11,816 bases of DNA from F1-60-MAGs149 sp032119475 (GCA_032119475.1 JAUMCA010000101.1:1-11816); one strand, 5' to 3'; counted from the first letter of the stretch, positions 1-7,301 are shown. The notes: a model not told the origin generated them from the sequence alone. Made by a program: numbers and translations.

Positions 1-746
1 CGGTGCAGGGCCTGCTCGAGATGCTCGACGTGCCGTACGTCGGATCGGGCGTGCTCGGATCGGCGCTGACGATGGACAAGGACCGCTGCAAGGTGGCCCT
101 GCGCGCGGTCGGCATCGACGTCGCCCGCGACGTGGTGGTGCGGACGGGCGACGACCGCGCCGCCGTGCGCGCGCGGGTGGCCGCGGAGCTCGGCGACGCC
201 GTGTTCGTGAAGCCGGCACGGCTCGGGTCGAGCATCGGCGTCTCCCGCGTGATGCCCGGCGACGACCTCGACGCGGCGCTGGATCTGGCGCTCGCGCACG
301 ACGACAAGGTGCTCGTCGAGGAGCTGCTCGCCGCCGACGAGGTGGAGTGCAGCGTGCTCGGCGCCCCGCCCCGGCTCGAGACATCGGTGGTCGGGCGGAT
401 CGGGTACGACCGCGACTGGTACGACTACGAGGCGAAGTACGCCGAGGGCGGATCGTGGCTGGAGGCGCCCGCCGACATCCCGATCGAGACGTCGGAGGCG
501 CTGCGGGACATCGCGACGCGCGCGTTCACCGCCTGCGAGTGCCACGGCATGGCCCGCATCGACTTCTTCCGCTGCCCGGACGGTCGCCTCGTCCTCAACG
601 AGATCAACACGATCCCCGGGTTCACCGCGACGAGCTACTACGCGCGGATGTTCGAGGCGAGCGGCCTGCCGTACGCGGACCTGCTCGACCGGCTGATCGC
701 GCTCGCGCTCGAGCGGCACGCCGCCGAGGCGTCGCTGCGGCGCTGA
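1..746 (+). CDS. ddl: D-alanine--D-alanine ligase (5'-truncated by window edge)
   Basis: ATP-grasp enzyme that joins two D-alanines in the cytoplasm to make the dipeptide for peptidoglycan precursors. The visible 247 residues cover the central and C-terminal ATP-grasp regions. Counting from the codon at position 3, the ATP-binding loop KPARLGSSIGVS is at residues 70-81, EVECSVLG at 113-120, and the metal-binding part is RIDFF (Asp187) plus NEINTIPGFT (Glu200 and Asn202). EASGLPYADL near the end is typical of the family. Usual length is about 320-370 residues, so roughly 100 N-terminal residues lie upstream. The GTG at position 3 is an internal valine codon, because the VQGLLE segment is normally internal. 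The stop (744-746) is 1 nt from the stop of the convergent pseudokinase gene. No terminator is visible between them. Confidence 0.95.
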   Translation, partial: VQGLLEMLDVPYVGSGVLGSALTMDKDRCKVALRAVGIDVARDVVVRTGDDRAAVRARVAAELGDAVFVKPARLGSSIGVSRVMPGDDLDAALDLALAHDDKVLVEELLAADEVECSVLGAPPRLETSVVGRIGYDRDWYDYEAKYAEGGSWLEAPADIPIETSEALRDIATRAFTACECHGMARIDFFRCPDGRLVLNEINTIPGFTATSYYARMFEASGLPYADLLDRLIALALERHAAEASLRR

Positions 747-747
747 C

Positions 748-2160
748 TCAGGCGCCGCGCGGCACGCCGACGACGGCGATGTCGCCGATCGCCACGCTGC
801 ACCCGCCGCCGGTGCACGGGACGCGCGACAGCCAGACCAGCACCGCCGTCGCCGGCACACGGCGCGTGACGGCGACCGCCGTCCGCCCGGGCCGCAGGAC
901 GCGGGTGGCGGAGGCCGCGCGCCAGTCCCGCGGCGGCCGCTCCGGCAGCGCACCGCGCACGGCGTAGATCGTCACCTCGGCCCCCGCCGGCGCCGCCGCG
1001 ATCGTCACCCGGGTCACGCGGCTCGGCACCTCCAGCTCGAGCACGAGCCCGACGCCGTCCTTGCCGCCGAAGCCCGCGTCCCTGTAGACCTCGGTCGACC
1101 ACGTCGACCCGCGCCGGCGGTCCGTCACCCGGACCGCCGTGTCGGCGTTCTCCCGGTTGTCCCCTCCCGGATCGACGGCGGTCACCCGGACCACGCGCAG
1201 CCGGCGCGGCGCCGTGGCGGCGCCGGCCGGCGCCTCCTCCACGGCCGTGACCACGGGATCGTCCGCCGTCGTCGGCGGTGGCGCGGTCGGCACCTCGAGC
1301 GGCGTCGTGTCCGCCGCCGCGGGGACGACCGTCGTGATCGGACCGGGAAGGCCCTGCTCGGCGCGGTCCCTCCGATCCACGACGGTGGCGACCGCGACCG
1401 CGGCGAGCACGGCCACCGCCACGGCCAGCACCCCGACGAGGACCGCGAGGCCCCGCCGCCGCGGCGCGGCGGGCACCTCGATCGCCGTCGCCGGCGCCGC
1501 GGCCACGGGCGCGCGGCCGTCCGCGATGCCGCGCAGGGTCGCCGCGACGTCGGCGGCGGTCGGCGGCGACGTCGACTGCATGGCGGCGAGGAGCCCCGCG
1601 AGCCGCGGCGGGAAGCCGGGGCGGGCCAGCAGGTCCGCATCCGCCGGCACGCGAGCGGCATCGCGCAGCAGGGCGCCCAGCGCCCGCACGTCGTCGTCCG
1701 GACCCGCCGGCGGTGACGCGAGACCGCCCAGCGCGGGATCCTCGATGCGCGGCGGTCCGACCGGATCCAGCACGACGTGGTCGAGATCGAGTGCCCCCTG
1801 CGCGAGACCGTGCCGGTGGAGCTCGGCGAGCGCCTCGGCCAGGGGAGCGCCGAGCGCGGCGAGATCGGCCCCCACGGGCGGCGCCCCGCGGCCGGCGAGC
1901 GCGGCGCGAGCCGGCGGCGACGACCCGACGGGGGTGACGAGGTACCGGCGAGCCCCCTCGACCCCGTGACCGAGGACGACCGGCAGCGCGGGATGCCGCG
2001 CCGCGGCGATGGCCGCCAGTGCCGCATCGGCACCCGGCGCATCCGGCAGCACGGTGACGGTCACGGCGCCGCCCGTGGTCACGTCGCGACCGCGCCAGAC
2101 GCGTCCCGGGACGAGGGGCACGTCGAGGGCGTAGCGACCGGCGAGCAGGCGGGGCTCCAC
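748..2160 (-). CDS. membrane pseudokinase with extracytoplasmic discoidin-like domain
   Basis: This predicted 470-residue protein starts at GTG with EPRLLAGRY, a typical kinase N-terminus. Residues 1-215 resemble a Ser/Thr kinase fold. The catalytic parts are missing: the VAIK lysine position reads VTVTVL, the HRD/catalytic-loop region reads HGLAQGALDLDHVVLD (117-132) and the DFG position reads EDPALGG. It should therefore be an inactive pseudokinase. A transmembrane helix lies at about 237-261, then a Pro/Thr-rich linker to about 315. A discoidin-like beta domain follows (about 322-466) with DPGGDNREN, STWSTEVYR and FGGKDGVGLVLEL. Pseudokinase plus helix plus this domain is the layout of the C-terminal part of mycobacterial MviN (Rv3910), which controls peptidoglycan precursor export. 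A role in sensing or scaffolding is inferred; the ligand is unknown. An alternative ATG at 2211 would add 17 residues but would overlap the dcd start. Confidence 0.82.
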   Translation of the reverse strand: MEPRLLAGRYALDVPLVPGRVWRGRDVTTGGAVTVTVLPDAPGADAALAAIAAARHPALPVVLGHGVEGARRYLVTPVGSSPPARAALAGRGAPPVGADLAALGAPLAEALAELHRHGLAQGALDLDHVVLDPVGPPRIEDPALGGLASPPAGPDDDVRALGALLRDAARVPADADLLARPGFPPRLAGLLAAMQSTSPPTAADVAATLRGIADGRAPVAAAPATAIEVPAAPRRRGLAVLVGVLAVAVAVLAAVAVATVVDRRDRAEQGLPGPITTVVPAAADTTPLEVPTAPPPTTADDPVVTAVEEAPAGAATAPRRLRVVRVTAVDPGGDNRENADTAVRVTDRRRGSTWSTEVYRDAGFGGKDGVGLVLELEVPSRVTRVTIAAAPAGAEVTIYAVRGALPERPPRDWRAASATRVLRPGRTAVAVTRRVPATAVLVWLSRVPCTGGGCSVAIGDIAVVGVPRGA

Positions 2161-2167
2161 GGCTCGG

Positions 2168-2173
2168 AGGGTA
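2168..2173 (-). promoter_or_regulatory. -10 element (TACCCT) of the pseudokinase gene
   Basis: On the minus strand TACCCT matches the actinobacterial TANNNT -10 consensus and lies 7 nt before the GTG at 2160. That spacing puts the transcription start at or next to the start codon. No Shine-Dalgarno sequence precedes the GTG. This supports GTG 2160 rather than ATG 2211 as the start. No clear -35 box is visible. Confidence 0.5.
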
Positions 2174-2209
2174 CCCGCGCCATCCCACCCACCTGCAAGA
2201 CTCCCCCGC

Positions 2210-2773
2210 ATGGTCCTCTCCGACCGCGGCATCCGCACCGCCATCGCAGCCGGCCGCATCCGCCTCGATCCGTTCGACGACGCCCTCGTCCAGCCCGCCA
2301 GCATCGACGTGCGCTGCGACCATCGCTTCCGCGTGTTCCGCAACTCGAGCTACAGCCACATCGACGTGAAGCAGGAGCAGGCGGAGTTGACGGAGCTGAT
2401 CGCGATCGAGGACGGCGGACCGTTCATCCTCCACCCCGGCGAGTTCGTCCTCGGCGCGACGCTGGAGCGCGTGACGCTCGGCGACGACATCGTCTCGCGC
2501 CTCGAGGGCAAGAGCTCCCTCGGCCGGCTGGGGCTGCAGGTCCACTCGACCGCCGGCTTCATCGACCCCGGCTTCGACGGGCACGTCACCCTCGAGCTGG
2601 CGAACGTGGCGAACCTGCCGATCACGCTGTACCCGGGGATGAAGATCGGGCAGATGTCCTTCATGGACCTCGACCAGCCCGCGCAGGAGCCGTACGGCTC
2701 CGGGGTGCTCGGCTCGAAGTACCAGGGGCAGGTCGGCCCGACGCCCAGCGCGTACTGGAAGAACTTCCGCTGA
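2210..2773 (+). CDS. dcd: dCTP deaminase, probably the bifunctional dUMP-forming type
   Basis: Cytosolic trimeric enzyme of pyrimidine deoxynucleotide metabolism that deaminates dCTP. The actinobacterial form goes on to dUMP and diphosphate, combining dCTP deaminase and dUTPase activity. The 187 residues run full length from MVLSDRGIR to PTPSAYWKNFR, close in length and sequence to Mycobacterium tuberculosis Dcd-Dut. Recognisable stretches are QPASIDVR (29-35), HPGEFVLG (75-82), GKSSLGRLG (100-108), HSTAGFIDPGF (112-122) and HVTLELAN (125-132). Ser102, Arg106, Ala115 and Glu129 fall at the numbers I recall for the mycobacterial active site. Bifunctionality is inferred from this similarity; a monofunctional deaminase is the alternative. 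The gene is divergent from the pseudokinase gene across 49 bp. An imperfect -10 (AAGACT, 2197-2202) lies 7 nt before the ATG, without a Shine-Dalgarno sequence. Confidence 0.95.
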   Translation: MVLSDRGIRTAIAAGRIRLDPFDDALVQPASIDVRCDHRFRVFRNSSYSHIDVKQEQAELTELIAIEDGGPFILHPGEFVLGATLERVTLGDDIVSRLEGKSSLGRLGLQVHSTAGFIDPGFDGHVTLELANVANLPITLYPGMKIGQMSFMDLDQPAQEPYGSGVLGSKYQGQVGPTPSAYWKNFR

Positions 2774-2779
2774 CCGCCT

Positions 2780-3015
2780 GCGGGAGACCGCCCACCACCC
2801 CATCCGGAGTTCGTGATACCTTCGCGCTACCGCGGAAAGGGGGTGGTCCGTTCTTGAATAGCGACAGTACGGCAAGTGGAGGTCGGCGCACGTAGGAGCG
2901 CGTCCCTGGACCGACAGGGAATCGCGTAGCCGGCGTTGGGACGGCGGCCCTCGTGGCCGCGGCGCTCCTTGCGTATGACCAGCGTTCGACCGGGGAGCCG
3001 GGCGGGAGACCGCCC
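2780..3015 (+). repeat. 14-bp direct repeat flanking the candidate RNA segment
   Basis: The 14-mer GCGGGAGACCGCCC occurs at 2780-2793, just after the dcd stop, and again at 3002-3015 inside the strong terminator-like hairpin. Each copy can form a short GCGG/CCGC stem with a GAGA loop. The two copies are 222 bp apart and bracket the candidate RNA. This may be a trace of duplication or insertion, or two similar GAGA-loop hairpins that arose independently. Confidence 0.5.
2817..2822 (+). promoter_or_regulatory. possible -10 element (TACCTT) for a non-coding transcript
   Basis: TACCTT fits TANNNT and lies 44 nt after the dcd stop. A transcript would start near 2829. No start codon at the usual 6-9 nt distance follows, unlike the protein genes of this window, so the transcript would be non-coding or would carry a long leader. 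No -35 box is recognisable. Confidence 0.3.
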
Positions 3016-3026
3016 GGCTCCTTGTC
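2829..3026 (+). ncRNA. candidate structured small RNA of unknown family, about 200 nt
   Basis: This stretch lies between dcd and the next gene and has no credible reading frame: all three forward frames hit stops or give composition unlike a protein. It contains several stable helices. CGCG-TCCCT pairs with AGGGA-AT-CGCG (2899-2926), GCGGCC pairs with GGCCGC around a CTCGT loop (2944-2960), and the 12-bp terminator-like hairpin closes it (2994-3021). A TANNNT element precedes it by about 7 nt. The length is close to that of 6S RNA. I could not match it to 6S, SRP RNA, tmRNA, RNase P RNA or any riboswitch whose conserved core I know. Alternatives are a dcd 3' UTR or a leader of the downstream gene. 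Confidence 0.35.
2994..3021 (+). terminator. strong GAGA-loop hairpin, probable intrinsic terminator
   Basis: GGAGCCGGGCGG (2994-3005) and CCGCCCGGCTCC (3010-3021) pair perfectly over 12 bp around a GAGA tetraloop (GNRA class). A moderately T-rich tail, TTGTCGTTG, follows. It would end plus-strand transcription from dcd or from the candidate RNA. The tail is short of a classic run of Ts, as is common in high-GC actinobacteria. Confidence 0.65.
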
Positions 3027-3045
3027 GTTGGTGGGGGTGTGGGTG

Positions 3046-3150
3046 GGGTGTCGCGAAGGGGTCAGACCGGAATGCGACACGGGCGACGCGCGCATCGACC
3101 GCTTCGGCAGGCACCGTGTCGCATTCCGGTCTGACCCCTTCGCGACACCC
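3046..3150. repeat. perfect 37-bp inverted repeat (REP-doublet/REPIN-like element)
   Basis: The arms at 3046-3082 and 3114-3150 are perfect reverse complements over 37 bp, separated by a 31-nt spacer. Each arm is itself palindromic: GTGTCGC (3048-3054) pairs with GCGACAC (3074-3080), and the arm centre is the dyad GGTC-A-GACC (3060-3068). Two inverted copies of a short imperfect palindrome around a spacer is the build of REPINs, the REP doublets moved by RAYT transposases. No transposase is visible here. Mobility and genome-wide copy number are inferred. As DNA or RNA it could form a very stable cruciform or hairpin. Confidence 0.85.
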
Positions 3151-3169
3151 GGACCCCTTTGCGACACCC
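3133..3169 (+). repeat. tandem half-unit: 18-bp direct repeat with one mismatch
   Basis: GACCCCTTCGCGACACCC (3133-3150, end of the right arm of the inverted repeat) is repeated at 3152-3169 with one change (C to T at the ninth base). The extra half-copy ends 4 bp before the -10 element of the next gene. It looks like a degenerate third half-unit of the same element family. Confidence 0.8.
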
Positions 3170-3173
3170 CACC

Positions 3174-3179
3174 TACACT
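3174..3179 (+). promoter_or_regulatory. -10 element (TACACT) of the membrane glycosyltransferase-like gene
   Basis: TACACT fits TANNNT and is exactly 6 nt before the ATG at 3186, separated by a run of six C. A transcript starting 6-7 nt after the hexamer would be leaderless. The -35 region would lie inside the REP-like repeat. Confidence 0.55.
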
Positions 3180-3185
3180 CCCCCC

Positions 3186-4880
3186 ATGCGCCGCCTCGAG
3201 CCGCTGTGGGTGCTGCTCGGGTACGTCGCGGGGTCGGTGCTCCTGATCGGGCGCCACCTGCTGCGGGCGCCGCAGGAGGCCGTCGTCGGCAGCTACGGCG
3301 CCGACCAGGGCTTCTTCGCGTGGTCGTTCGTGCACTGGCTGGAGGTGCTGCGCGGCGCGCAGGTGCCGTTCCTCACGGACCGCATCGACGCGCCGCTCGG
3401 GTTCAACCTCGCGTGGGCGACGACGATCCCGGGGCCGGCGCTGCTCCTGACCCCCGTCACCGCGCTCGCGGGGCCGCTCGTCTCGTACAACGTGCTCGCC
3501 CTCGCCGCCCCCGCACTCGCGGCGTGGACCGCGTACCTGCTCTGCCGGCACCTGACCGCGGACCCCCTCGCGGCGATCCTCGGCGGCTGGTGCTTCGGCT
3601 TCTCCTCGTACCTGCTCGGGCAGACGCTGAATCACCTCAACCTCGCGCTCGTCTTCGCGCTGCCCGCGATCGTGCTGCTGGTGGTGCGGTTGGTGGAGGG
3701 GTCGATCCGGCGGGTTCCCGCGATCGCCGGGCTCGCGGCGCTGATCGCGTTCCAGTTCCTCGTGTTCATGGAGATCGCCGCCACGGCGGCGCTGGTCGGC
3801 GGCCTGACGCTGGCGGCCGCACTCGCGATCGGGCCGTCGGACCGGCGGCGCCGCATCGTGACGGCCCTCCCGCCGATCGCCCTCGCCGGCGCGCTCGCGC
3901 TCGTCGCCGTCTCGCCGCTCCTGCTGGCCGCCCTCCTCCACCCCAACCCGATCGACGAGCGCATCCGCCCGGACCTCTTCCCGCTCGACGTCCAGAACCT
4001 GATCTACCCGACCTCCATCACGTGGATCGGCGGCGAGGCCTTCGCCGAGCGCTCGCTCGCGTTCGCCGGCAACCTCACCGAGCAGCTCGCGTACCTGGGG
4101 CCCCTGCTGATCGCCGTCGCCGTCCTCGGCGTCATCCGCTGGCGCGCGTGGCGCGGCACCTGGATCACCGTGGCCGGCATCGCCATCGCGCTCGTGCTGG
4201 CGGCGGGTGCGCGTCTCACCAGCGGCGGCGACCCGTACGGCGTCGCGCTGCCGTGGGCGTGGATCGAGCAGGTGCCCCTGATCCGCCTCGCGCTCCCGAC
4301 GCGCATCGTCGTCTACGCCTGGATCGGGCTCGCCGTGCTCGTCGCGCTGTTCGCCGCCGCCCGCCCCGGAGGCCGGCCGGCCGTGCGGACGGCGCGCCTC
4401 GGGATCGCCGTGCTGGCGCTCGTCCTGCTCCTGCCGACCCCCCGTGCCGACGTGTGGCGGACGAGCCTCGAGCCTCCAGCCGGGATCGCCGACGGCTCGG
4501 CGACCGCCGTCATCCGCGACGACGCCGTGGTCCTCGTCCTCCCCTACTCCTTCCAGGGCGACGGCATGTACTGGCAGGCGCGCGAGCGGATGCGCTGGCG
4601 CCAGGCCGGCGGCTACAGCGCCGCTGCGCTCCCGGCCCAGTACGCGCGCTTCGCGATCATGGGCGCGCTCTACGGCGAGTCGCTGCCGCCCCGGGCCGAT
4701 CGCGAGCTCCTGCGCTACCTGGCCTACACCGGCACGACGTGGGTGCTGGTCGACGGTCGCCGTCCGCGATCCTGGCCGGCGGTGCTGGAGCGGGCCGGCG
4801 GGGTGCGCTCCGACGTCGGCGGGGTCATCCGCTTCCGCTTCGATCCGCGCGAGGTGCGCGCGCGCCTGACCGGCGCCTGA
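3186..4880 (+). CDS. polytopic membrane protein, GT-C glycosyltransferase-like
   Basis: This 564-residue protein has about ten hydrophobic helices over residues 5-415, then a soluble C-terminal domain (about 420-564). The first large external loop holds an acidic residue in SYGADQGFFAW (Asp40), then DRIDAPLGFNLAW (65-77). A helix-adjacent acidic/aromatic loop near the membrane is usual for GT-C enzymes, which use polyprenyl-phosphate sugars at the outer membrane face. The C-terminal VLVLPYSFQGDGMYWQ and QAGGYSAA segments resemble the tail domain of many uncharacterised actinobacterial relatives. The ATG at 3186 fits the -10 spacing; an upstream TTG at 3159 would lie within the repeat. A role in glycan or wall polysaccharide assembly is inferred, and donor and acceptor are unknown. 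The next gene encodes another membrane protein 52 bp downstream. Confidence 0.7.
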   Translation: MRRLEPLWVLLGYVAGSVLLIGRHLLRAPQEAVVGSYGADQGFFAWSFVHWLEVLRGAQVPFLTDRIDAPLGFNLAWATTIPGPALLLTPVTALAGPLVSYNVLALAAPALAAWTAYLLCRHLTADPLAAILGGWCFGFSSYLLGQTLNHLNLALVFALPAIVLLVVRLVEGSIRRVPAIAGLAALIAFQFLVFMEIAATAALVGGLTLAAALAIGPSDRRRRIVTALPPIALAGALALVAVSPLLLAALLHPNPIDERIRPDLFPLDVQNLIYPTSITWIGGEAFAERSLAFAGNLTEQLAYLGPLLIAVAVLGVIRWRAWRGTWITVAGIAIALVLAAGARLTSGGDPYGVALPWAWIEQVPLIRLALPTRIVVYAWIGLAVLVALFAAARPGGRPAVRTARLGIAVLALVLLLPTPRADVWRTSLEPPAGIADGSATAVIRDDAVVLVLPYSFQGDGMYWQARERMRWRQAGGYSAAALPAQYARFAIMGALYGESLPPRADRELLRYLAYTGTTWVLVDGRRPRSWPAVLERAGGVRSDVGGVIRFRFDPREVRARLTGA

Positions 4881-4919
4881 CCCGCGGGAACCCCGCAGCG
4901 CCTGCGCCGGCAACCCGCA

Positions 4920-4925
4920 TAGGGT
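4920..4925 (+). promoter_or_regulatory. -10 element (TAGGGT) of the flippase-like gene
   Basis: TAGGGT fits TANNNT and is 7 nt before the GTG at 4933, the same spacing as at 2160 and 8623. It suggests this gene has its own leaderless start in addition to any read-through from the gene before it. Confidence 0.45.
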
Positions 4926-4932
4926 GGGCGTC

Positions 4933-5805
4933 GTGCCCGCGGAGACCGCCACGCTCGTCCTCCTCGCCGTCCCGGCCCAGCTGGCGGCGCTCGGCCTGGG
5001 CGCCCTCGCGTACGTGGCGATCTGGCGCGCCGCCTACCCCGCCGGACCACGCCCGACGGCGACTCGCATCGCGACCTGCGCCCTGATCGGCACGGCGGTG
5101 AACACGCTGCTGCCCCTCGGCCTCGGGACTGCCACGATGCTCGCGCTGTTCGTGGTCGTGCTCCCCGGCGCGCGTCCGGCGGGCGTCGCGGCCGGAGTCG
5201 GCGTGCACAAGGCGCTGCCGAGCGCGATCGGCCTCGCCATCGGCGCGTACGCCGCCGCGGGTCTGGCCCTGCCGGTGCTGCGGGGCATGCCGCCGATCGT
5301 CCTGGTCCTGCCGCTGCTCGCCGCACTCGGCGGCGCGGTGCTGATCCGGCGCCGGGCCGTCGACCTGCGCCGCATGGCGGGCGAGGCGCGCGTGGGCTGC
5401 GCGATCCTGCGACGGCCCGTCGCCTACGCCGCCTTCGTGGCCGTTCCCCAAGCTGCGGCGATCCTCGCCAAGCTCATCACCCTGGCCCTGTTCCTGGCCG
5501 CCTTCCGCGTGCCCGTCTCGGCGGACAGCGTGCTGACCGCGAGCGCCGCCGGCATGGCGGCGTCCGCCTGGGCGATCACGCCGAACGGCCTCGGCGCCAA
5601 CCAGGGTGCCGTGGCGGCCGCGCTGCACGGCCTCGCGGACCCCAGTCGGCTCGCGGCGTTCTCGCTCGCGCACCAGCTGACGATGGGCGTGTGCACGCTC
5701 GCCCTCGCCGCCGCGTGCACGGCGCTGTTCCTCGGCGGTCGCGACGGCCTCGGGATGGTGGCGCGAACCGTGCAGTCCGCGCGGCTCGCGCGCCGCACCA
5801 TCTAG
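4933..5805 (+). CDS. integral membrane protein, LPG_synthase_TM / flippase-like
   Basis: This 290-residue protein is almost entirely hydrophobic, with about seven to eight predicted helices. The motif ITPNGLGANQGAVAAALHGL (215-234) resembles the conserved glycine-rich P-G-G-L-G-x-x-E segment of the lysylphosphatidylglycerol-synthase membrane domain family (PF03706, formerly UPF0104). IGTAVNTLLPLGLGTATM (52-69) resembles the family's N-terminal motif. Here the usual Glu is replaced by Gln. Relatives flip lipids or accompany glycosyltransferases; no aminoacyl-transfer domain is attached. The GTG at 4933 is chosen over GTG 4924 because of the TAGGGT spacing. The neighbouring GT-C-like gene suggests joint action on a lipid-linked envelope component, which is inference. 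Confidence 0.65.
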   Translation: MPAETATLVLLAVPAQLAALGLGALAYVAIWRAAYPAGPRPTATRIATCALIGTAVNTLLPLGLGTATMLALFVVVLPGARPAGVAAGVGVHKALPSAIGLAIGAYAAAGLALPVLRGMPPIVLVLPLLAALGGAVLIRRRAVDLRRMAGEARVGCAILRRPVAYAAFVAVPQAAAILAKLITLALFLAAFRVPVSADSVLTASAAGMAASAWAITPNGLGANQGAVAAALHGLADPSRLAAFSLAHQLTMGVCTLALAAACTALFLGGRDGLGMVARTVQSARLARRTI

Positions 5806-5816
5806 CCGGAATCCGG

Positions 5817-5822
5817 TAACGT
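5817..5822 (+). promoter_or_regulatory. -10 element (TAACGT) of the PucR-family regulator gene
   Basis: TAACGT fits TANNNT and lies 9 nt before the ATG at 5832, implying a leader of only about 2-3 nt. No Shine-Dalgarno sequence fits between them. Confidence 0.45.
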
Positions 5823-5831
5823 CACCGCGCC

Positions 5832-6874
5832 ATGCCGCGGAGCGACGACGAACAGGTGCGGGCCGTCCTCGTCGACGTCGGCGAGTTCGCGGCACCGCTC
5901 GACATCGCCGGCTGGCTCCAGATCCTGTCGCGGGCCGCGAAGACGGGTGACCGCCTCGGCGCCCCGGCCAAGCAGCGCCTGGCGGCCGCCGGCGCGTACG
6001 CCGCGGAGGAGGGCATCACGCTCCCCACGACCGTCGACGCCTGGCTGACGGCCGGCTGGGTCGTCTGGCGAACGGCCGACGCCGCGGGCGAGGCACCGGA
6101 CGTGGCGCGCCGAGCGGGCGCGATGATGCGCGTCCTCGACGACGGCGCCAAGGCGCTCGCCGATGGCTACGTGCGAGCCCAGCAGAGCGCCGTGCGGCGC
6201 GACGAGAGCGCCCGCGCCACGCTGCTCGACTGGCTGCTCGGCGGCGCCTCCCCCGACCGCGTGCTCGAGGCGGCCGGCCGGCTCGGAGTCGACATCGGCG
6301 GCCGGCGCAGCGTCCTCGTGGTCGGCGAGGTGTCCGAGGTGATCCTGGATCGCTTCCGCGAGGCGGGAGCCCTCGCGGCACCGCGCGCCGGCACCGTCGT
6401 CGCCGTCCTCACCGGCCGTGCCCCGCGCGGACCCGAGACCGCCGGCCTCGGACGACCCGGACTCGGCGTGGCGGGCATCCGCGCCTCGTACGGGGAGGCG
6501 CTGCGCGCGCTCGACGTCGCCCAGCGCCTGCAGCTGCGCGGCGTCGTTCCGTATGCCGACGTGCTGCCGGAGGCCCTGATCGGCCAGGATCGCGCGACGC
6601 TGCGCGAGCTCGTGGACTCGACCCTCGCCCCCCTCCGCTCGACCCGCAACGGCGGTCCCCAGTACGTGCAGACCGCCGCGACGTGGCTGCAGGAGGGGCT
6701 CAGCGTCGCCGCCACGGCGCGCGCGCTCGACGTGCACGAGCGCACGGTGCGCTACCGCCTCGCCCGCATCGCGAAGCTGACCGGGCTGGACCTGCAGCAC
6801 GCCGACGACCGCTTCCGACTCGAGCTCGCGGTGCGCGGCGAGCGGCTGCTCGACGCGGGCGCTCCCACGGGGAG

Positions 6875-6878
<4 letters not shown>
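5832..6878 (+). CDS. PucR/CdaR-family transcriptional regulator
   Basis: This 348-residue cytosolic protein ends in a PucR-type helix-turn-helix (about 278-335). Its signature is WLQEGLSVAATARALDVHERTVRYRLARI, given here as residues 285-313. The middle (about 155-250) resembles the degenerate GGDEF-like domain of CdaR-type regulators, with GVAGIRASYGEALRALDVAQ at 212-231. The N-terminal 130 residues are mostly helical and of no family I recognise; this is normally the variable sensor part. Members activate or repress nearby catabolic or amino-acid genes. The target here is not evident, since neighbours are membrane genes and the convergent suf genes. Its TAG stop overlaps the sufU stop by 4 bp. 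Confidence 0.85.
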
Positions 6879-7300
<422 letters not shown>

Positions 7301-7301
7301 G

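Noticed and set aside
638..2875. 745-codon open frame on the minus strand
   Set aside because: It covers dcd in antisense and the pseudokinase in another frame, with long Arg/Gly/Ala-rich stretches and no recognisable motif.
2829..3026. 6S RNA, SRP RNA, tmRNA, RNase P RNA or a known riboswitch
   Set aside because: The length would allow 6S RNA, but I could not draw its closing stem and central bubble convincingly. The conserved cores of the other families (for example GGAAG-type SRP loop, tmRNA acceptor end, RNase P CR elements) are absent.
3046..3169. CRISPR array
   Set aside because: There are only two inverted arms and one partial copy, the copies are inverted rather than direct and regularly spaced, and no cas gene is present.
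3159..3185. Upstream TTG start for the membrane protein
   Set aside because: It would add nine residues encoded by the repeat and lie upstream of the TACACT box; the ATG at 3186 fits both the promoter spacing and a normal membrane-protein N-terminus.
4884..4896. GCGGG-AAC-CCCGC hairpin after the GT-C-like gene
   Set aside because: Only a 5-bp stem with a 3-nt loop and no T-rich tail; short hairpins like this are frequent in such GC-rich sequence.
2661..4952. 763-codon open frame on the minus strand
   Set aside because: It is antisense to the membrane glycosyltransferase-like gene and the repeat region, its composition is dominated by Arg, Gly, Glu and Asp, and it matches no domain. It is a by-product of high GC.
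2936..5086. 716-codon open frame on the plus strand
   Set aside because: It is out of frame with the membrane protein gene, is rich in Arg, Pro and Ala, and crosses the inverted repeat. The other frame has clear membrane helices and a promoter at the right spacing.
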